Source of the DNA: Pseudomonas sp. Irchel s3h17
Lineage (GTDB): Bacteria > Pseudomonadota > Gammaproteobacteria > Pseudomonadales > Pseudomonadaceae
Direction of reading: 5' to 3'
Length of the DNA stretch: 64,000 nt
Assembly: GCF_900187505.1 (NCBI RefSeq)
Contig: NZ_FYDL01000021.1
Coordinates: 1 to 64,000, forward strand
In this document: positions 53,940-63,038 of the stretch, in pieces
How the letters are laid out: each line of letters starts with the position of its first letter
How positions within the stretch are numbered: position 1 is the first letter of the stretch
Translations under genes and position numbers: made by a program
Notes under the pieces: generated by a model
What the model saw: only the letters and a program-made list of their open reading frames with translations
Told to the model about the DNA's origin: nothing
The model's database searches: none

Positions 53940-54093
53940 CCCGGCGCCGCCTGTCCAGGCGGCACACACAGACTCACGCAGCATCCATCCCTTGTGGGTC
54001 TACCACCGGGGTGAGTGCGCCCCTCCATTTTGTCGGATAAACGCGCCGCTCTTGCGTTCATCGCGAGCAAGGCCTTGTCAGAAAAATCCGACA

Positions 54094-54111
54094 GGAGTAC
54101 AAATGTACTCC
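54094..54111. promoter_or_regulatory. LexA2-type operator over the lexA2 start codon
   Basis: A perfect palindrome GGAGTAC-AAAT-GTACTCC. Its core AGTAC-N4-GTACT is close to the AGTAC-N4-GTGCT site reported for the second LexA of P. putida. It covers the Shine-Dalgarno AGGAG (54093-54097) and the ATG at 54103, so binding would auto-repress the cassette. Confidence 0.75.
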
Positions 54112-54720
54112 ATGACCACTTTAACTCCCCGCCGTGCCGCCATCCTGACCTTCATTAGCGACCGTATCGCGCAACAGGGCCAGCCTCCGAGTCTCGCTGA
54201 AATCAGCGAGGCCTTTGGCTTTGCCTCGCGCAGCGTGGCGCGCAAACATGTGCTGGCGCTGACCGAGGCCGGCTTTATCGAGGTCAACCCGCATCAGGCC
54301 CGGGGTATTCGCCTGCTCAATCAACCCCGCCGTCCCGAGTTGCTGGACATCCCGGTCCTCGGACGGGTGGCCGCTGGCGCGCCGATGGGCGTCGACGCCG
54401 AGGTGCACAGCCGCCTCTGGCTGGATCCGTCGATGTTCTCGCGCACACCCGACTACCTCTTGCGGGTTCAGGGTGACTCGATGATCGGCGATGGCATCCT
54501 CGACGGTGACCTGGTGGGCGTGCGCCGCAGTGTCGACGTACAGAACGGCCAGATCGTCGTCGCACGCCTGGAAGGCGAGGTCACCATCAAGCGTTTTGAG
54601 CGGGCCGGGGACCATGTGCGCTTGCTGCCGCGCAATCCGGCCTACAGCCCCATCGTGGTCAACGCCGACCAGGACCTGGCGATTGAAGGGGTGTTCTGCG
54701 GCTTGGTGAGGCAAGGGTGA
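54103..54720 (+). CDS. lexA2: LexA2 repressor of the imuA-imuB-dnaE2 cassette
   Basis: A 205-residue LexA. The N-terminal winged helix (about 5-70; QPPSLAEISEAFGFASRSVA) is followed by the autocleavage Ala91-Gly92 bond (RVAAGAP), Ser126 (GDSMIGDGI) and Lys163 (VTIKRF), so RecA-stimulated self-cleavage should work. ATG 54103 has AGGAG at 5 bases; ATG 54112 would be an alternative that moves the start out of the operator. imuA follows with a one-base overlap. Confidence 0.92.
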   Translation: MYSMTTLTPRRAAILTFISDRIAQQGQPPSLAEISEAFGFASRSVARKHVLALTEAGFIEVNPHQARGIRLLNQPRRPELLDIPVLGRVAAGAPMGVDAEVHSRLWLDPSMFSRTPDYLLRVQGDSMIGDGILDGDLVGVRRSVDVQNGQIVVARLEGEVTIKRFERAGDHVRLLPRNPAYSPIVVNADQDLAIEGVFCGLVRQG

Positions 54721-55337
54721 TGGGCGCCGTGGTTGCGCTGGACACGCTGTTCAATCGCGGCCAGGTCTGGAAAGGCCGGCCGGCGGCCCCCAGTGGCAGT
54801 CCGCAACCTACCGGGCATGCGGCCCTGGATGCGGCATTGCCCACGGGGGGCTGGCCGGAAGCGGCGCTGAGCGAAATCCTCATTGCCGGGCAGGGCGTCG
54901 GTGAGTTGCAACTGGTCTGGCCGGCCCTGGCGCGGCTGACCACTGCCGGTGAGCGGGTGGTGCTGGTGGCGCCGCCGTATGTGCCGTATCCCCAGGCGTG
55001 GCTGAGTGCCGGGGTGGACCTGCGGCAGTTGTCGATCATCCGGGCCAGTGACCGCGAGGCGCTGTGGGCGGCGGAGCAATGCTTGCGCTCGGGCAGTTGC
55101 GCCGCGGTGCTGTGCTGGCCGAAACAGGCCGATGACCGCGCCTTGCGCCGTTTGCAGGTGGCCGCCGAAACCGGGCAGAGTCTGGCATTCGCCTACCGCT
55201 CGCTCAAGGACGCGCTCAATCCTTCGCCGGCCGCCCTGCGCATTGCCATCGATTCGCGCCCTGCGCAGTTAAGGGTGCTCAAGTGCCGGGGCGGGCTGGC
55301 CCGTACCGCGCCGATTGCCTTTGCCACGGGGCAGTGA
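54720..55337 (+). CDS. imuA: ImuA (SulA/RecA-like) SOS mutagenesis protein
   Basis: A 205-residue protein with a RecA-like fold without a canonical P-loop (GGWPEAALSEILIAGQGVGE takes its place). ImuA works with ImuB and ImuC/DnaE2 in damage-induced mutagenesis. Start ATG 54720 overlaps the lexA2 stop (TGATG); a GTG three bases upstream is possible. imuB begins 7 bases downstream. Confidence 0.9.
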   Translation: MGAVVALDTLFNRGQVWKGRPAAPSGSPQPTGHAALDAALPTGGWPEAALSEILIAGQGVGELQLVWPALARLTTAGERVVLVAPPYVPYPQAWLSAGVDLRQLSIIRASDREALWAAEQCLRSGSCAAVLCWPKQADDRALRRLQVAAETGQSLAFAYRSLKDALNPSPAALRIAIDSRPAQLRVLKCRGGLARTAPIAFATGQ

Positions 55338-55344
55338 GGTTGGC

Positions 55345-56760
55345 ATGCGCTGGGTCTGTATCCTGTTCCCGCAACTGGCGCTGGACGCGGTATTGCGTCA
55401 GCGCAGCGACCCTGACGCACCGCTGGCGCTGCTGAGCGGTCCGGCCCAGCGCCGCGTGTTGCAGGCGGTCAATGAGTCGGCGCGGGCGCTGGGGTTGCGC
55501 CCGGGCCAGTCGATGACCGCCGCCCAGGCGCTGAGCAAGGCCTTTGCCAGCGTGGACTATGACCTGGCCGAGGTCGAACACTGGCAGCAGTTTCTCGCGG
55601 CCTGGGCCTACCGCTTCAGTTCCCAGGTCAGCGTGCATTTCCCGCGCGCCGTGCTGTTCGAAATCGAGTCGAGCCTGGGCCTGTTCGGACCCTGGCCGCA
55701 GTTCGAGGCGCGGTTGCGTGCGGAGCTCACGGCGCTGGGGTTTCGTCATCGCCTGGTGGCGGCCCCCAATCCGCTGGCCGCACGGATCCTGGCCAATGCC
55801 TACGACGGCCTGGCGGTGCCGGACCTGGCAACCCTGCGGCCCCTGCTCGGGCAGATGCCGGTCGAGCGCATCGGCCTTGCGCCAACGGTCGCCACCGCAC
55901 TGTCGCGCATGGGCCTGCGCACCTTGAGCCAGGTCCAGGCGCTGCCACGCCAGACCCTGGCCCGGCGCTTCGAGGCCCAGGTACTCAAGCACCTGGACAC
56001 CTTGCTGGGCGAGCGGCCGCTGGCCCTGGCGTTTTACTTGCCGCCGGACCGTTTCGATGTGCGCATCGAGCTGAATTTCGATGTGCACTCCCATCAGGCC
56101 CTGCTGTTCCCGCTGCGCCGCCTGACCGGCGACCTTGCGGCGTTCCTGTGTGGCCGGGACAGCGGTGTGCAGCGCTTTGACCTGCATCTGGAGCACGCCG
56201 GCCTGCCGGACACCCTGGTCAAGGTCGGGCTGCTGAGCGCCGAACGAGATCCGGCGATGCTGTTTGAACTGGCCCGCGGGCGCCTGGAGCAGGTGCAGGT
56301 CGAGGCCCCGGTGCGCGCTTTTCGTTTGTCGGCGCAGGACCTGCCAGGCTTCGTCCCCCAGCGCCGCGAGCTGTTCGATGAGCGCCTGCAGCAATCCTTG
56401 CCCTGGGAGCAACTGCGCGAACGCCTGCGTGCCAGGTTGGGGGACGAGGCGGTGCAGGGCCTGGGGTTTGCGGCCGATCACCGCCCGGAGTGCGCCTGGC
56501 AGCCGATGGCGCAGCCTCAGGCCACCCCGGTGCTGCCTGATGTGCAGCGTCCCGGTTGGTTGCTGGCCGAGCCATTGCCGGTGCAGGAAGGCGCGGCGCG
56601 CATCCTCATGGGACCGGAGCGCATCGAGTCCGGCTGGTGGGATGGCGCCGACGTGCGCCGCGATTACTACCTGATCGAAACCCGTTCCGGCCAGCAGGCC
56701 TGGGCGTATCGTACGGTGGGCGAAGCCGGGCCGCTGTGGCTGCAAGGCTGGTTTGCATGA
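55345..56760 (+). CDS. imuB: ImuB (inactive Y-family polymerase-like, DnaE2 partner)
   Basis: A 471-residue Y-family relative. The first catalytic acidic site is lost (WVCILFPQLALDAVLRQR instead of a DMDAF-type motif), as usual for ImuB. The thumb/little-finger regions are present (LRTLSQVQALPRQTLARRFE). A C-terminal half would hold the sliding-clamp contact and partner sites. It normally brings DnaE2 to the clamp. ATGATG couples it to the following dnaE2 remnant. Confidence 0.92.
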   Translation: MRWVCILFPQLALDAVLRQRSDPDAPLALLSGPAQRRVLQAVNESARALGLRPGQSMTAAQALSKAFASVDYDLAEVEHWQQFLAAWAYRFSSQVSVHFPRAVLFEIESSLGLFGPWPQFEARLRAELTALGFRHRLVAAPNPLAARILANAYDGLAVPDLATLRPLLGQMPVERIGLAPTVATALSRMGLRTLSQVQALPRQTLARRFEAQVLKHLDTLLGERPLALAFYLPPDRFDVRIELNFDVHSHQALLFPLRRLTGDLAAFLCGRDSGVQRFDLHLEHAGLPDTLVKVGLLSAERDPAMLFELARGRLEQVQVEAPVRAFRLSAQDLPGFVPQRRELFDERLQQSLPWEQLRERLRARLGDEAVQGLGFAADHRPECAWQPMAQPQATPVLPDVQRPGWLLAEPLPVQEGAARILMGPERIESGWWDGADVRRDYYLIETRSGQQAWAYRTVGEAGPLWLQGWFA

Positions 56761-58595
56761 TGTTCGACTATGCCGAGTTGCACTGCCTGTCGAATTTCAG
56801 TTTCCAGCGCGGCGCCTCGAGCGCCCGCGAGTTGTTCGAGCGGGCCAGGCAGCAGGGTTACCAGGCCCTGGCGATTACCGACGAGTGCACCCTGGCCGGC
56901 ATTGTTCGCGCCTGGCAAGCGGCCAGGGCGCAGTCGTTGCCACTGATCATCGGCAGTGAAATACGTGTCGAAAATGGCCCGAAACTGGTGCTGCTGGTGG
57001 AAAACCTCGAGGGCTATCAGGCCCTGTGCCGGCTGATCACCGAGGCGCGGCGGCGCAGCGAAAAAGGCCAGTACCGGGTGCTGCGCGAAGACTTCGACAG
57101 GCCCATGCCCGGGCTGCTGGCGTTGTGGGTGCCGGATACGCTCGATGAGCCGGAACAGGGCGCCTGGCTGCAGCAACGGTTCGGCGAGCGGCTGTGGCTG
57201 GCGGTCGAGTTGCATTGCGGGCAGAACGACGCCCGGCGCCTGGCGGGTTTGCAGGCCCTGGCGGCCCGCTTGCGGATTCCGGCCGTGGCCAGTGGCGACG
57301 TGCACATGCACAGCCGGGGGCGCCGGGCGCTGCAGGACACCATGACGGCGATTCGCCTGCATGTGCCGGTGGCCGAAGCCGGGCAGCGCCTGCATCCCAA
57401 TGGCGAGCGGCACCTGCGCAGCCTGGAGGCGCTCGGCGCGCTGTATCCCTCCGCGCTGCTGGAGCAGACTCTGGTCATTGCCCGGCGTTGCACCTTTGAT
57501 CTCGGCCAGTTGCGCTATCAATATCCCCGGGAACTGGTACCGCAAGGGCAGACCCCGACGACCTGGCTGCGCCGGCTGACCGAGCAGGGCCTGTGCCGGC
57601 GTTGGCCGCAAGGGCCGGACCGCGCGGTGCGGGCGCTGGTCGACAAGGAGCTGGAACTGATCGCCGACCTCGGCTACGAGAGCTATTTCCTCACCGTCGA
57701 GGACATTGTCAGCTTCGCCCGTCGCCAACGCATCCTGTGCCAGGGGCGTGGTTCGGCGGCCAACTCGGCGGTGTGTTACGCCCTGGGGATCACCGAAATC
57801 GATCCGAGCCGGATGAACATGCTGTTCGAACGTTTTCTTTCCAGGGAGCGCAACGAGCCGCCGGACATCGACGTGGATTTCGAGCACGAACGCCGCGAAG
57901 AAGTCTTGCAGTACGTGTTCCAGCGCTATGGCCGGCGCCGGGCGGCGCTGACCGCGGTGGTCAGCACCTACCACGGTGCCGGCGCCATACGCGATGTGGC
58001 CAAGGCCCTCGGTTTGCCGCCGGACCAGGTCAACGCCCTGGCCGATTGCTGCGGCCATTGGAGCGACGACGCGCCGCCCCTGGAGCGCCTGCGCGAAGGG
58101 GGCTTCGATCCCGACAGCCCGGTGCTGCGCCGGGTGTTGAGCCTGACCCGGCAGCTGATTGGCTTCCCCCGGCACCTGTCCCAGCATCCGGGCGGCTTCG
58201 TGATTTCCGAGCAGCCGCTGGACAGCCTGGTGCCGGTGGAAAACGCCGCCATGGCCGAGCGCACGATCATCCAGTGGGACAAGGACGACCTGGACATGGT
58301 CGGCCTGCTCAAGGTCGACATTCTGGCCCTGGGCATGCTCAGTGCCATCCGTCGTTGCTTCGATCTGCTGCGTCACCATCGCGGGCTGGAATTGAGCCTG
58401 GCCAGCATCCCGTCCGAAGACCGGCGCACCTACGAGATGATCAGCCGTGCCGACACCATCGGGGTCTTCCAGATCGAGTCCCGGGCGCAGATGTCGATGC
58501 TGCCCCGGCTCAAGCCCCGCACCTTCTATGACCTGGTGATCGAGGTGGCCATCGTCCGGCCCGGCCCGATCCAGGGCGGGATGGTCCATCCGTAT
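56757..58595 (+). pseudogene. dnaE2: dnaE2 (imuC), truncated 3' end at a gene junction
   Basis: Error-prone C-family DNA polymerase. The PHP domain (from MMFDYAELHCLSNFSFQRG) and palm are present, including all three catalytic aspartates: Asp370 and Asp372 (PPDIDVDFEHERR) and Asp521 (LLKVDILAL). Similarity ends at IVRPGPIQGGMVHPY (residue 613); the frame then runs out of register through a foreign sequence to a stop at 58718. The family is about 1,020-1,050 residues, so the rest of the fingers, the clamp- and ImuB-binding regions and the OB fold are missing. The product should be inactive. The sequence after the junction belongs to another gene (Eag), which argues for a rearrangement and not a point mutation. 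Confidence 0.88.
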
Positions 58596-58806
58596 TCAGA
58601 TCGATGCGTACTACATGACCGACGGTCGGCCGTTCTATCAGCGCCAGGCGGCGTTTTTGATCGAGCCAGGCCGCGCGATCATTTTCTCCACCACGGCCCA
58701 GGCCGACTTCAGTCCTGAACAGAACCAGAACTGGATGGACCTGCTGGCCAGCTTTCAGCCTCGCCAATCGGGTACGACCACGACCGACTCCAGCGCACAG
58801 GAGTAA
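58594..58806 (+). pseudogene. Eag (DUF1795/DcrB-like) T6SS chaperone, C-terminal half only
   Basis: In a different frame from dnaE2, 58594-58806 codes for IQIDAYYMTDGRPFYQRQAA, then FLIEPGRAIIFSTTAQADFS and NQNWMDLLASFQ, ending at TAA 58804-58806. This is the C-terminal part of the Eag family (about 140-150 residues), which shields the N-terminal helices of prePAAR effectors. The N-terminal half and any start are missing and the DNA upstream is dnaE2. An ATG at 58615 exists but would give a 63-residue piece. It stands five bases before the rhs gene, the usual Eag-Rhs order. Confidence 0.82.
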
Positions 58807-58811
58807 CGATC

Positions 58812-61800
58812 ATGTTCGAAGCTGCCAGGTTTGGAGACGAGATCTCGCATACCAGTGCCCTGGGTGGGTTCCTGATTGGCGCCGCGCTCGGTATTGCGCT
58901 GATTGCCACCGTTGCAATCGCGACGTTCACCTGTGGTTTCGGCGTGGCATTGCTGGCAGGTCTTCTGGCGGGCATCGGAGGTAGCGTGCTCACCGCCGCC
59001 GGGGAGGCGATAGGCAGCAAGTTCTCCTCGCCTTCCGGGACCCTCGTCATTGCGTCGAGCAATGTGTTCATCAACAGCCGCAAGGCGGCCCATGTTGAAA
59101 AAAGTATCGGTGCCTGCGACAAACATCCCGGGCCGGTGCAAGTCGCAGAGGGCTCGACCAACGTCTTCATCAACGGCACGGCGGCCGCGCGCAAGGGTGA
59201 CAAACTCACCTGTGGGGCAACCATCTCCAGTGGCTCGGGGAATGTGTTCATTGGGGGCGGTACTCATCGCTACCTGCCGGTCGACGACGAGATTCCTGGC
59301 TGGCTGCGGACCACCGTCGACATCCTCATGGCGGTTGCGGGCGCGGCGGGCGGCATCGCCCAATTGCTCAAGGCCGGCACCCAGGCAGGCATGAAGGCAG
59401 TCATGCCCTGTGCCTTGAAGTTCACGGCCGGCTTCGTCGCCGGCGAGGTCGCCAGCCGCTACGTCGTGGGGCCGGCCATCGAGCGTGCGGTGGGCGGCCT
59501 GGTGGGCAACCCCGTCGACACCACCGCCGGCCGCAAGGTCATCACCGACGAAACCGACTTCAGCCTGCCTGGCCTGATGCCCATCCAATGGTCACGCTTT
59601 TATGCCAGCGACCTGAGCGTCGACAGTGTGCTCGGCAAGGGTTGGGTATTGCCTTGGGAGCAAAGCCTGCGGCGCAGCGGTCGCTTCGTCTACCTCACCG
59701 ACAACCAGGGACGCAGTGTGCCGTTCGTGGACCTGCAACCAGGCGAACGCGTCTACAACCCTCACGAACAGGTCTACCTGGTCTGCACCGAAGGTGGTCA
59801 CTACCTCCTGCAAACCCTCGACAACCTGTTCTTCTATTTCGGCGAAGTGCCGGACGACAACGTCCCTGTACCGTTGCAGCGCCTGGAAAACGCCCTCGGC
59901 CATTTCCTGCACTTCACCCGCACGGCCGAAGGCACGCTGACCGACATCAGCGCCACCGGTGGGGTGCGTGTCCACCTGCATTACGACAACCCGCTGGGGC
60001 GGTTGACCGACGTCAAACGCATCGTCGACCACCAGGCGGTAGAAACACTGGTGCAGTACCGCTACGACGATAACGGTCAGCTGGTTGAAGTGATCAACCG
60101 CAACGGTGATTCGATACGGCGCTTCAGCTACAGCGACGGCGTGATGGCCAGTCACAGCAACGCCCTGGGCCTGAGCTGCCATTACCGCTGGGACAGCATT
60201 GACGGCCAGCCCCGGGTGGTTGAGCACTGGACCAGCGATGGCGAGCACTTTCATTTCCGTTACGACGTCAAGGCCCGCACCACCTGGGTCACCGACGTGC
60301 TCGGGCGCGAAGCCGAGCTTCACTACAACGGCGATCATCGCGTCACCTCAAGCCGCGACTTCGGTGGCGAGCGCTACCGCATCGCCCTCGACGACAGCGG
60401 CAACATGACCGGCCTGACGCTGCCCGACGGCAACCGGCTTGAGCTCAAGTACGACGAGTACTCGCGGCTGGTCGAAGAAACCGACCCGCTGGGGCGCAAG
60501 ATCAAGTACCGGCATCACCACCTGACCACCCTGGTGACCCAGGTGGACTACCCCGACGGCAGCATCTGGAAAGCCCGCTACGACGCCAAGGGCAACCTCA
60601 TCGCCGAGGTCGACGCCCTCGGCAACAAAACCGAATACCTCAACAGCGACGACGGCCTGCCACACACCATCATCGACGCCAGCCACAAATCCAAATACCT
60701 GTGGTGGAACACCCTGGCACAGGTCGAACGCTTCCAGGATTGCTCGGGTAAAACCACCACCTACCGCTTCGACGAGCGCCAGCACCTGATCGCCGTCACC
60801 GACGCGCTGGGCCAGGTCACCACACTGGAACGCAAACCCGACGGCGAAGTGCTGCGCATCCAGCACCCGGACGGCAGCGCCGAGTCGTTCACCTACAACG
60901 CCCTCGGTCAGGTCCTGACGCACACCGACGGCAAAGGCCAGACCACGCGCCTGCTGCGCACCGCAAGGGGCCTGCCGAGCAGCCGCCAGGACGCCAAGGG
61001 CCAGCGCATTCGTTACGAGTACGACAAGGCCATTCGCCTGACCGCGCTGGTCAACGAAAACAACGCGGCGTACCAGTTTGCCTACGACGCGTCGGACCGC
61101 TTGATCGAAGAAAAACGCATCGACCAACTGACCCGCCAGTTCAGCTACAACCTGGGCGGGCACCTGACGCGTGTCGACGAAACCGGCTACGGCGAACGCG
61201 CCGAACGACCACAACGCCACACCGAATTCGAACGCGACCCGATTGGCCGTCTGTTGGCCAAGCTCAACGATGATGCTCGCCAGGACTACGCTTATGACGA
61301 GGGCGATCGTCTACTGTCCATCGAGCGAATCCCGACCAGCAATGGCAAGAAACTCGGCGTTTCTGAAGAACAACTCGAATTTGCCTACGACCTGTTGGGC
61401 CGCCTGATCAAGGAGACCACACCCCAAGGCGCATTGGCCTACGAATACGACCCGCTAAGCAACCTGACCACGCTGACGCTACCCACCGGCCAACACCTCA
61501 ATCACCTGTACTACGGCAGCGGCCACCTGCACCAACTCAACCTCGACGGCCGGCTGATCAGCGACATGGAACGCGACGACCTGCACCGCGAGGTCTACCG
61601 CTCCCAGGGCCAGCTCACCAGTTGCTTCGGCTACGACGCCATGGGCCGCAAGAGTTGGCAGTTCGCCTCGACCTTGCCCGCCGACAAGCTGTCGCAGGTG
61701 CACAACCCCGGCATCAACACCTCGCTGCTGGTGGAGCACGCCTATAACCCGATCCACCGCCGTTACCAGTACGAGCCGGCCGGCGAGCTGGTGCGCACCC

Positions 61801-63038
61801 TCGACAAGCTACGCGGCGAGATCAAGTACGCATACGACGCTAACGGCCAGTTGCACAGCCGTGATACCGGCAAGTTAGTGGACAGCGAAGAATTCCGCTA
61901 CGACGCGGCGGCGAACCGGTTGAACTTCAACACCAGTCAGTTTGACCAGATCAAAGACAACCGGATCAGGCAGTGGCGGGACCAGGAGTACCGCTACGAC
62001 GCCTGGGGCAACCTGATCGAAAAAAGCAGTGGTTTGCACAAACAGCAGACCTTCAGCTATGACGGCGAAAACCGCCTGGTCAGGGCTGAAACGCGGGTTG
62101 ATGGCAAGCTGGAAAGAACAGGCAGTTATCAATACGACAGCCTGGGACGACGGGTTGCCAAACAGTCGGAGATCAACGGCCAGACCGAACACAAACGTTT
62201 CCTGTGGCAAGGCTTGCGGCTGCTGCGCGAGGAAGCGCCGGGGCAGAGCAGGTTGTATGTCTACGAGCCGGGTAGCTATGCGCCGCTGGCGCGGGTCGAT
62301 CAGAAGGAGGGCGAAGAGCAGCAGCTTTACTACTTCCACACCGACCAGATTGGCACGCCGTTGGAGATGACCGACGCGGATGGGCGTATTGTCTGGCAGG
62401 CGAGGTACAAGGCGTGGGGTTCGGTTGAAAAGCTTGAGGTGAGCGAGGTCGAGCAGCACCTGCGGTTTCAGGGGCAGTATTTCGACGATGAGACGGGGCT
62501 GCACTACAATACGTTTCGGTATTACGATCCGGAGGTGGGGCGGTTTGTTACGCAGGATCCGATTGGGTTGTCTGGTGGATACAATCTCTACGGCTACGCT
62601 CCAAACACGACAGCATGGATTGATCCTTGGGGTTGGAGTTGCAACCGCCCCGGTGGCTATAAGGCCGGTGATGTTGATGCTCACGGTAACTTGTCCCCTG
62701 GTGTCAACAGGGCGTCAGGTCATAAAAATATTTCTGAAGATAAGCTAGTTCAGTCGCACCATTTTATCCAAGATGAATGGGCGAAAAGGAATGTCGCTGG
62801 ATACAAGAGAAATGACGCACCTGCTATTCTTCTGAAAAGCTCATCGGGGGAGCCTCATGCTATTGTCTCATCCCTTCAGCGAACCAGGCGCCGACTTTCT
62901 GGGTTTGGTGGGACGATAAAGGAAGAGTTCGGAGTAGCCTACAAAGAGCTAGTTGATGCTGGTCTTGATCCTAGTGCTGCGAAAAAGGCAGCCAGTAGAT
63001 CATATAAGTATTTTGATTCGTTGGGGGCGTTTGAATGA
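58812..63038 (+). CDS. prePAAR/PAAR Rhs effector with SHH-type nuclease tip
   Basis: A 1408-residue Rhs protein secreted by a T6SS. Domains: the prePAAR motif AARFGDEISH (4-13, pattern AARxxDxxxH), transmembrane helices (about 19-67), PAAR (about 70-155), a second hydrophobic region (about 165-215), the YD-repeat shell (about 220-1240), the core motif HYNTFRYYDPEVGRFVTQDP, IGLSGG and the cleavage-associated WIDPWGW (ends 1275). The toxin tip (1276-1408) contains QSHHFIQDEW (SHH at 1315-1317) and SGEPHAIVSS, which fits the HNH/Endo VII superfamily Tox-SHH type, so it is probably a DNase. AGGAG precedes the ATG. From nt 62637 the DNA is visibly AT-richer, a sign that the tip was acquired separately. 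Confidence 0.92.
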   Translation: MFEAARFGDEISHTSALGGFLIGAALGIALIATVAIATFTCGFGVALLAGLLAGIGGSVLTAAGEAIGSKFSSPSGTLVIASSNVFINSRKAAHVEKSIGACDKHPGPVQVAEGSTNVFINGTAAARKGDKLTCGATISSGSGNVFIGGGTHRYLPVDDEIPGWLRTTVDILMAVAGAAGGIAQLLKAGTQAGMKAVMPCALKFTAGFVAGEVASRYVVGPAIERAVGGLVGNPVDTTAGRKVITDETDFSLPGLMPIQWSRFYASDLSVDSVLGKGWVLPWEQSLRRSGRFVYLTDNQGRSVPFVDLQPGERVYNPHEQVYLVCTEGGHYLLQTLDNLFFYFGEVPDDNVPVPLQRLENALGHFLHFTRTAEGTLTDISATGGVRVHLHYDNPLGRLTDVKRIVDHQAVETLVQYRYDDNGQLVEVINRNGDSIRRFSYSDGVMASHSNALGLSCHYRWDSIDGQPRVVEHWTSDGEHFHFRYDVKARTTWVTDVLGREAELHYNGDHRVTSSRDFGGERYRIALDDSGNMTGLTLPDGNRLELKYDEYSRLVEETDPLGRKIKYRHHHLTTLVTQVDYPDGSIWKARYDAKGNLIAEVDALGNKTEYLNSDDGLPHTIIDASHKSKYLWWNTLAQVERFQDCSGKTTTYRFDERQHLIAVTDALGQVTTLERKPDGEVLRIQHPDGSAESFTYNALGQVLTHTDGKGQTTRLLRTARGLPSSRQDAKGQRIRYEYDKAIRLTALVNENNAAYQFAYDASDRLIEEKRIDQLTRQFSYNLGGHLTRVDETGYGERAERPQRHTEFERDPIGRLLAKLNDDARQDYAYDEGDRLLSIERIPTSNGKKLGVSEEQLEFAYDLLGRLIKETTPQGALAYEYDPLSNLTTLTLPTGQHLNHLYYGSGHLHQLNLDGRLISDMERDDLHREVYRSQGQLTSCFGYDAMGRKSWQFASTLPADKLSQVHNPGINTSLLVEHAYNPIHRRYQYEPAGELVRTLDKLRGEIKYAYDANGQLHSRDTGKLVDSEEFRYDAAANRLNFNTSQFDQIKDNRIRQWRDQEYRYDAWGNLIEKSSGLHKQQTFSYDGENRLVRAETRVDGKLERTGSYQYDSLGRRVAKQSEINGQTEHKRFLWQGLRLLREEAPGQSRLYVYEPGSYAPLARVDQKEGEEQQLYYFHTDQIGTPLEMTDADGRIVWQARYKAWGSVEKLEVSEVEQHLRFQGQYFDDETGLHYNTFRYYDPEVGRFVTQDPIGLSGGYNLYGYAPNTTAWIDPWGWSCNRPGGYKAGDVDAHGNLSPGVNRASGHKNISEDKLVQSHHFIQDEWAKRNVAGYKRNDAPAILLKSSSGEPHAIVSSLQRTRRRLSGFGGTIKEEFGVAYKELVDAGLDPSAAKKAASRSYKYFDSLGAFE

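Noticed and set aside
53946..53963. GC hairpin after the Gfo/Idh gene as a terminator
   Set aside because: The loop is only two bases and no T-run follows. It may be a chance palindrome.
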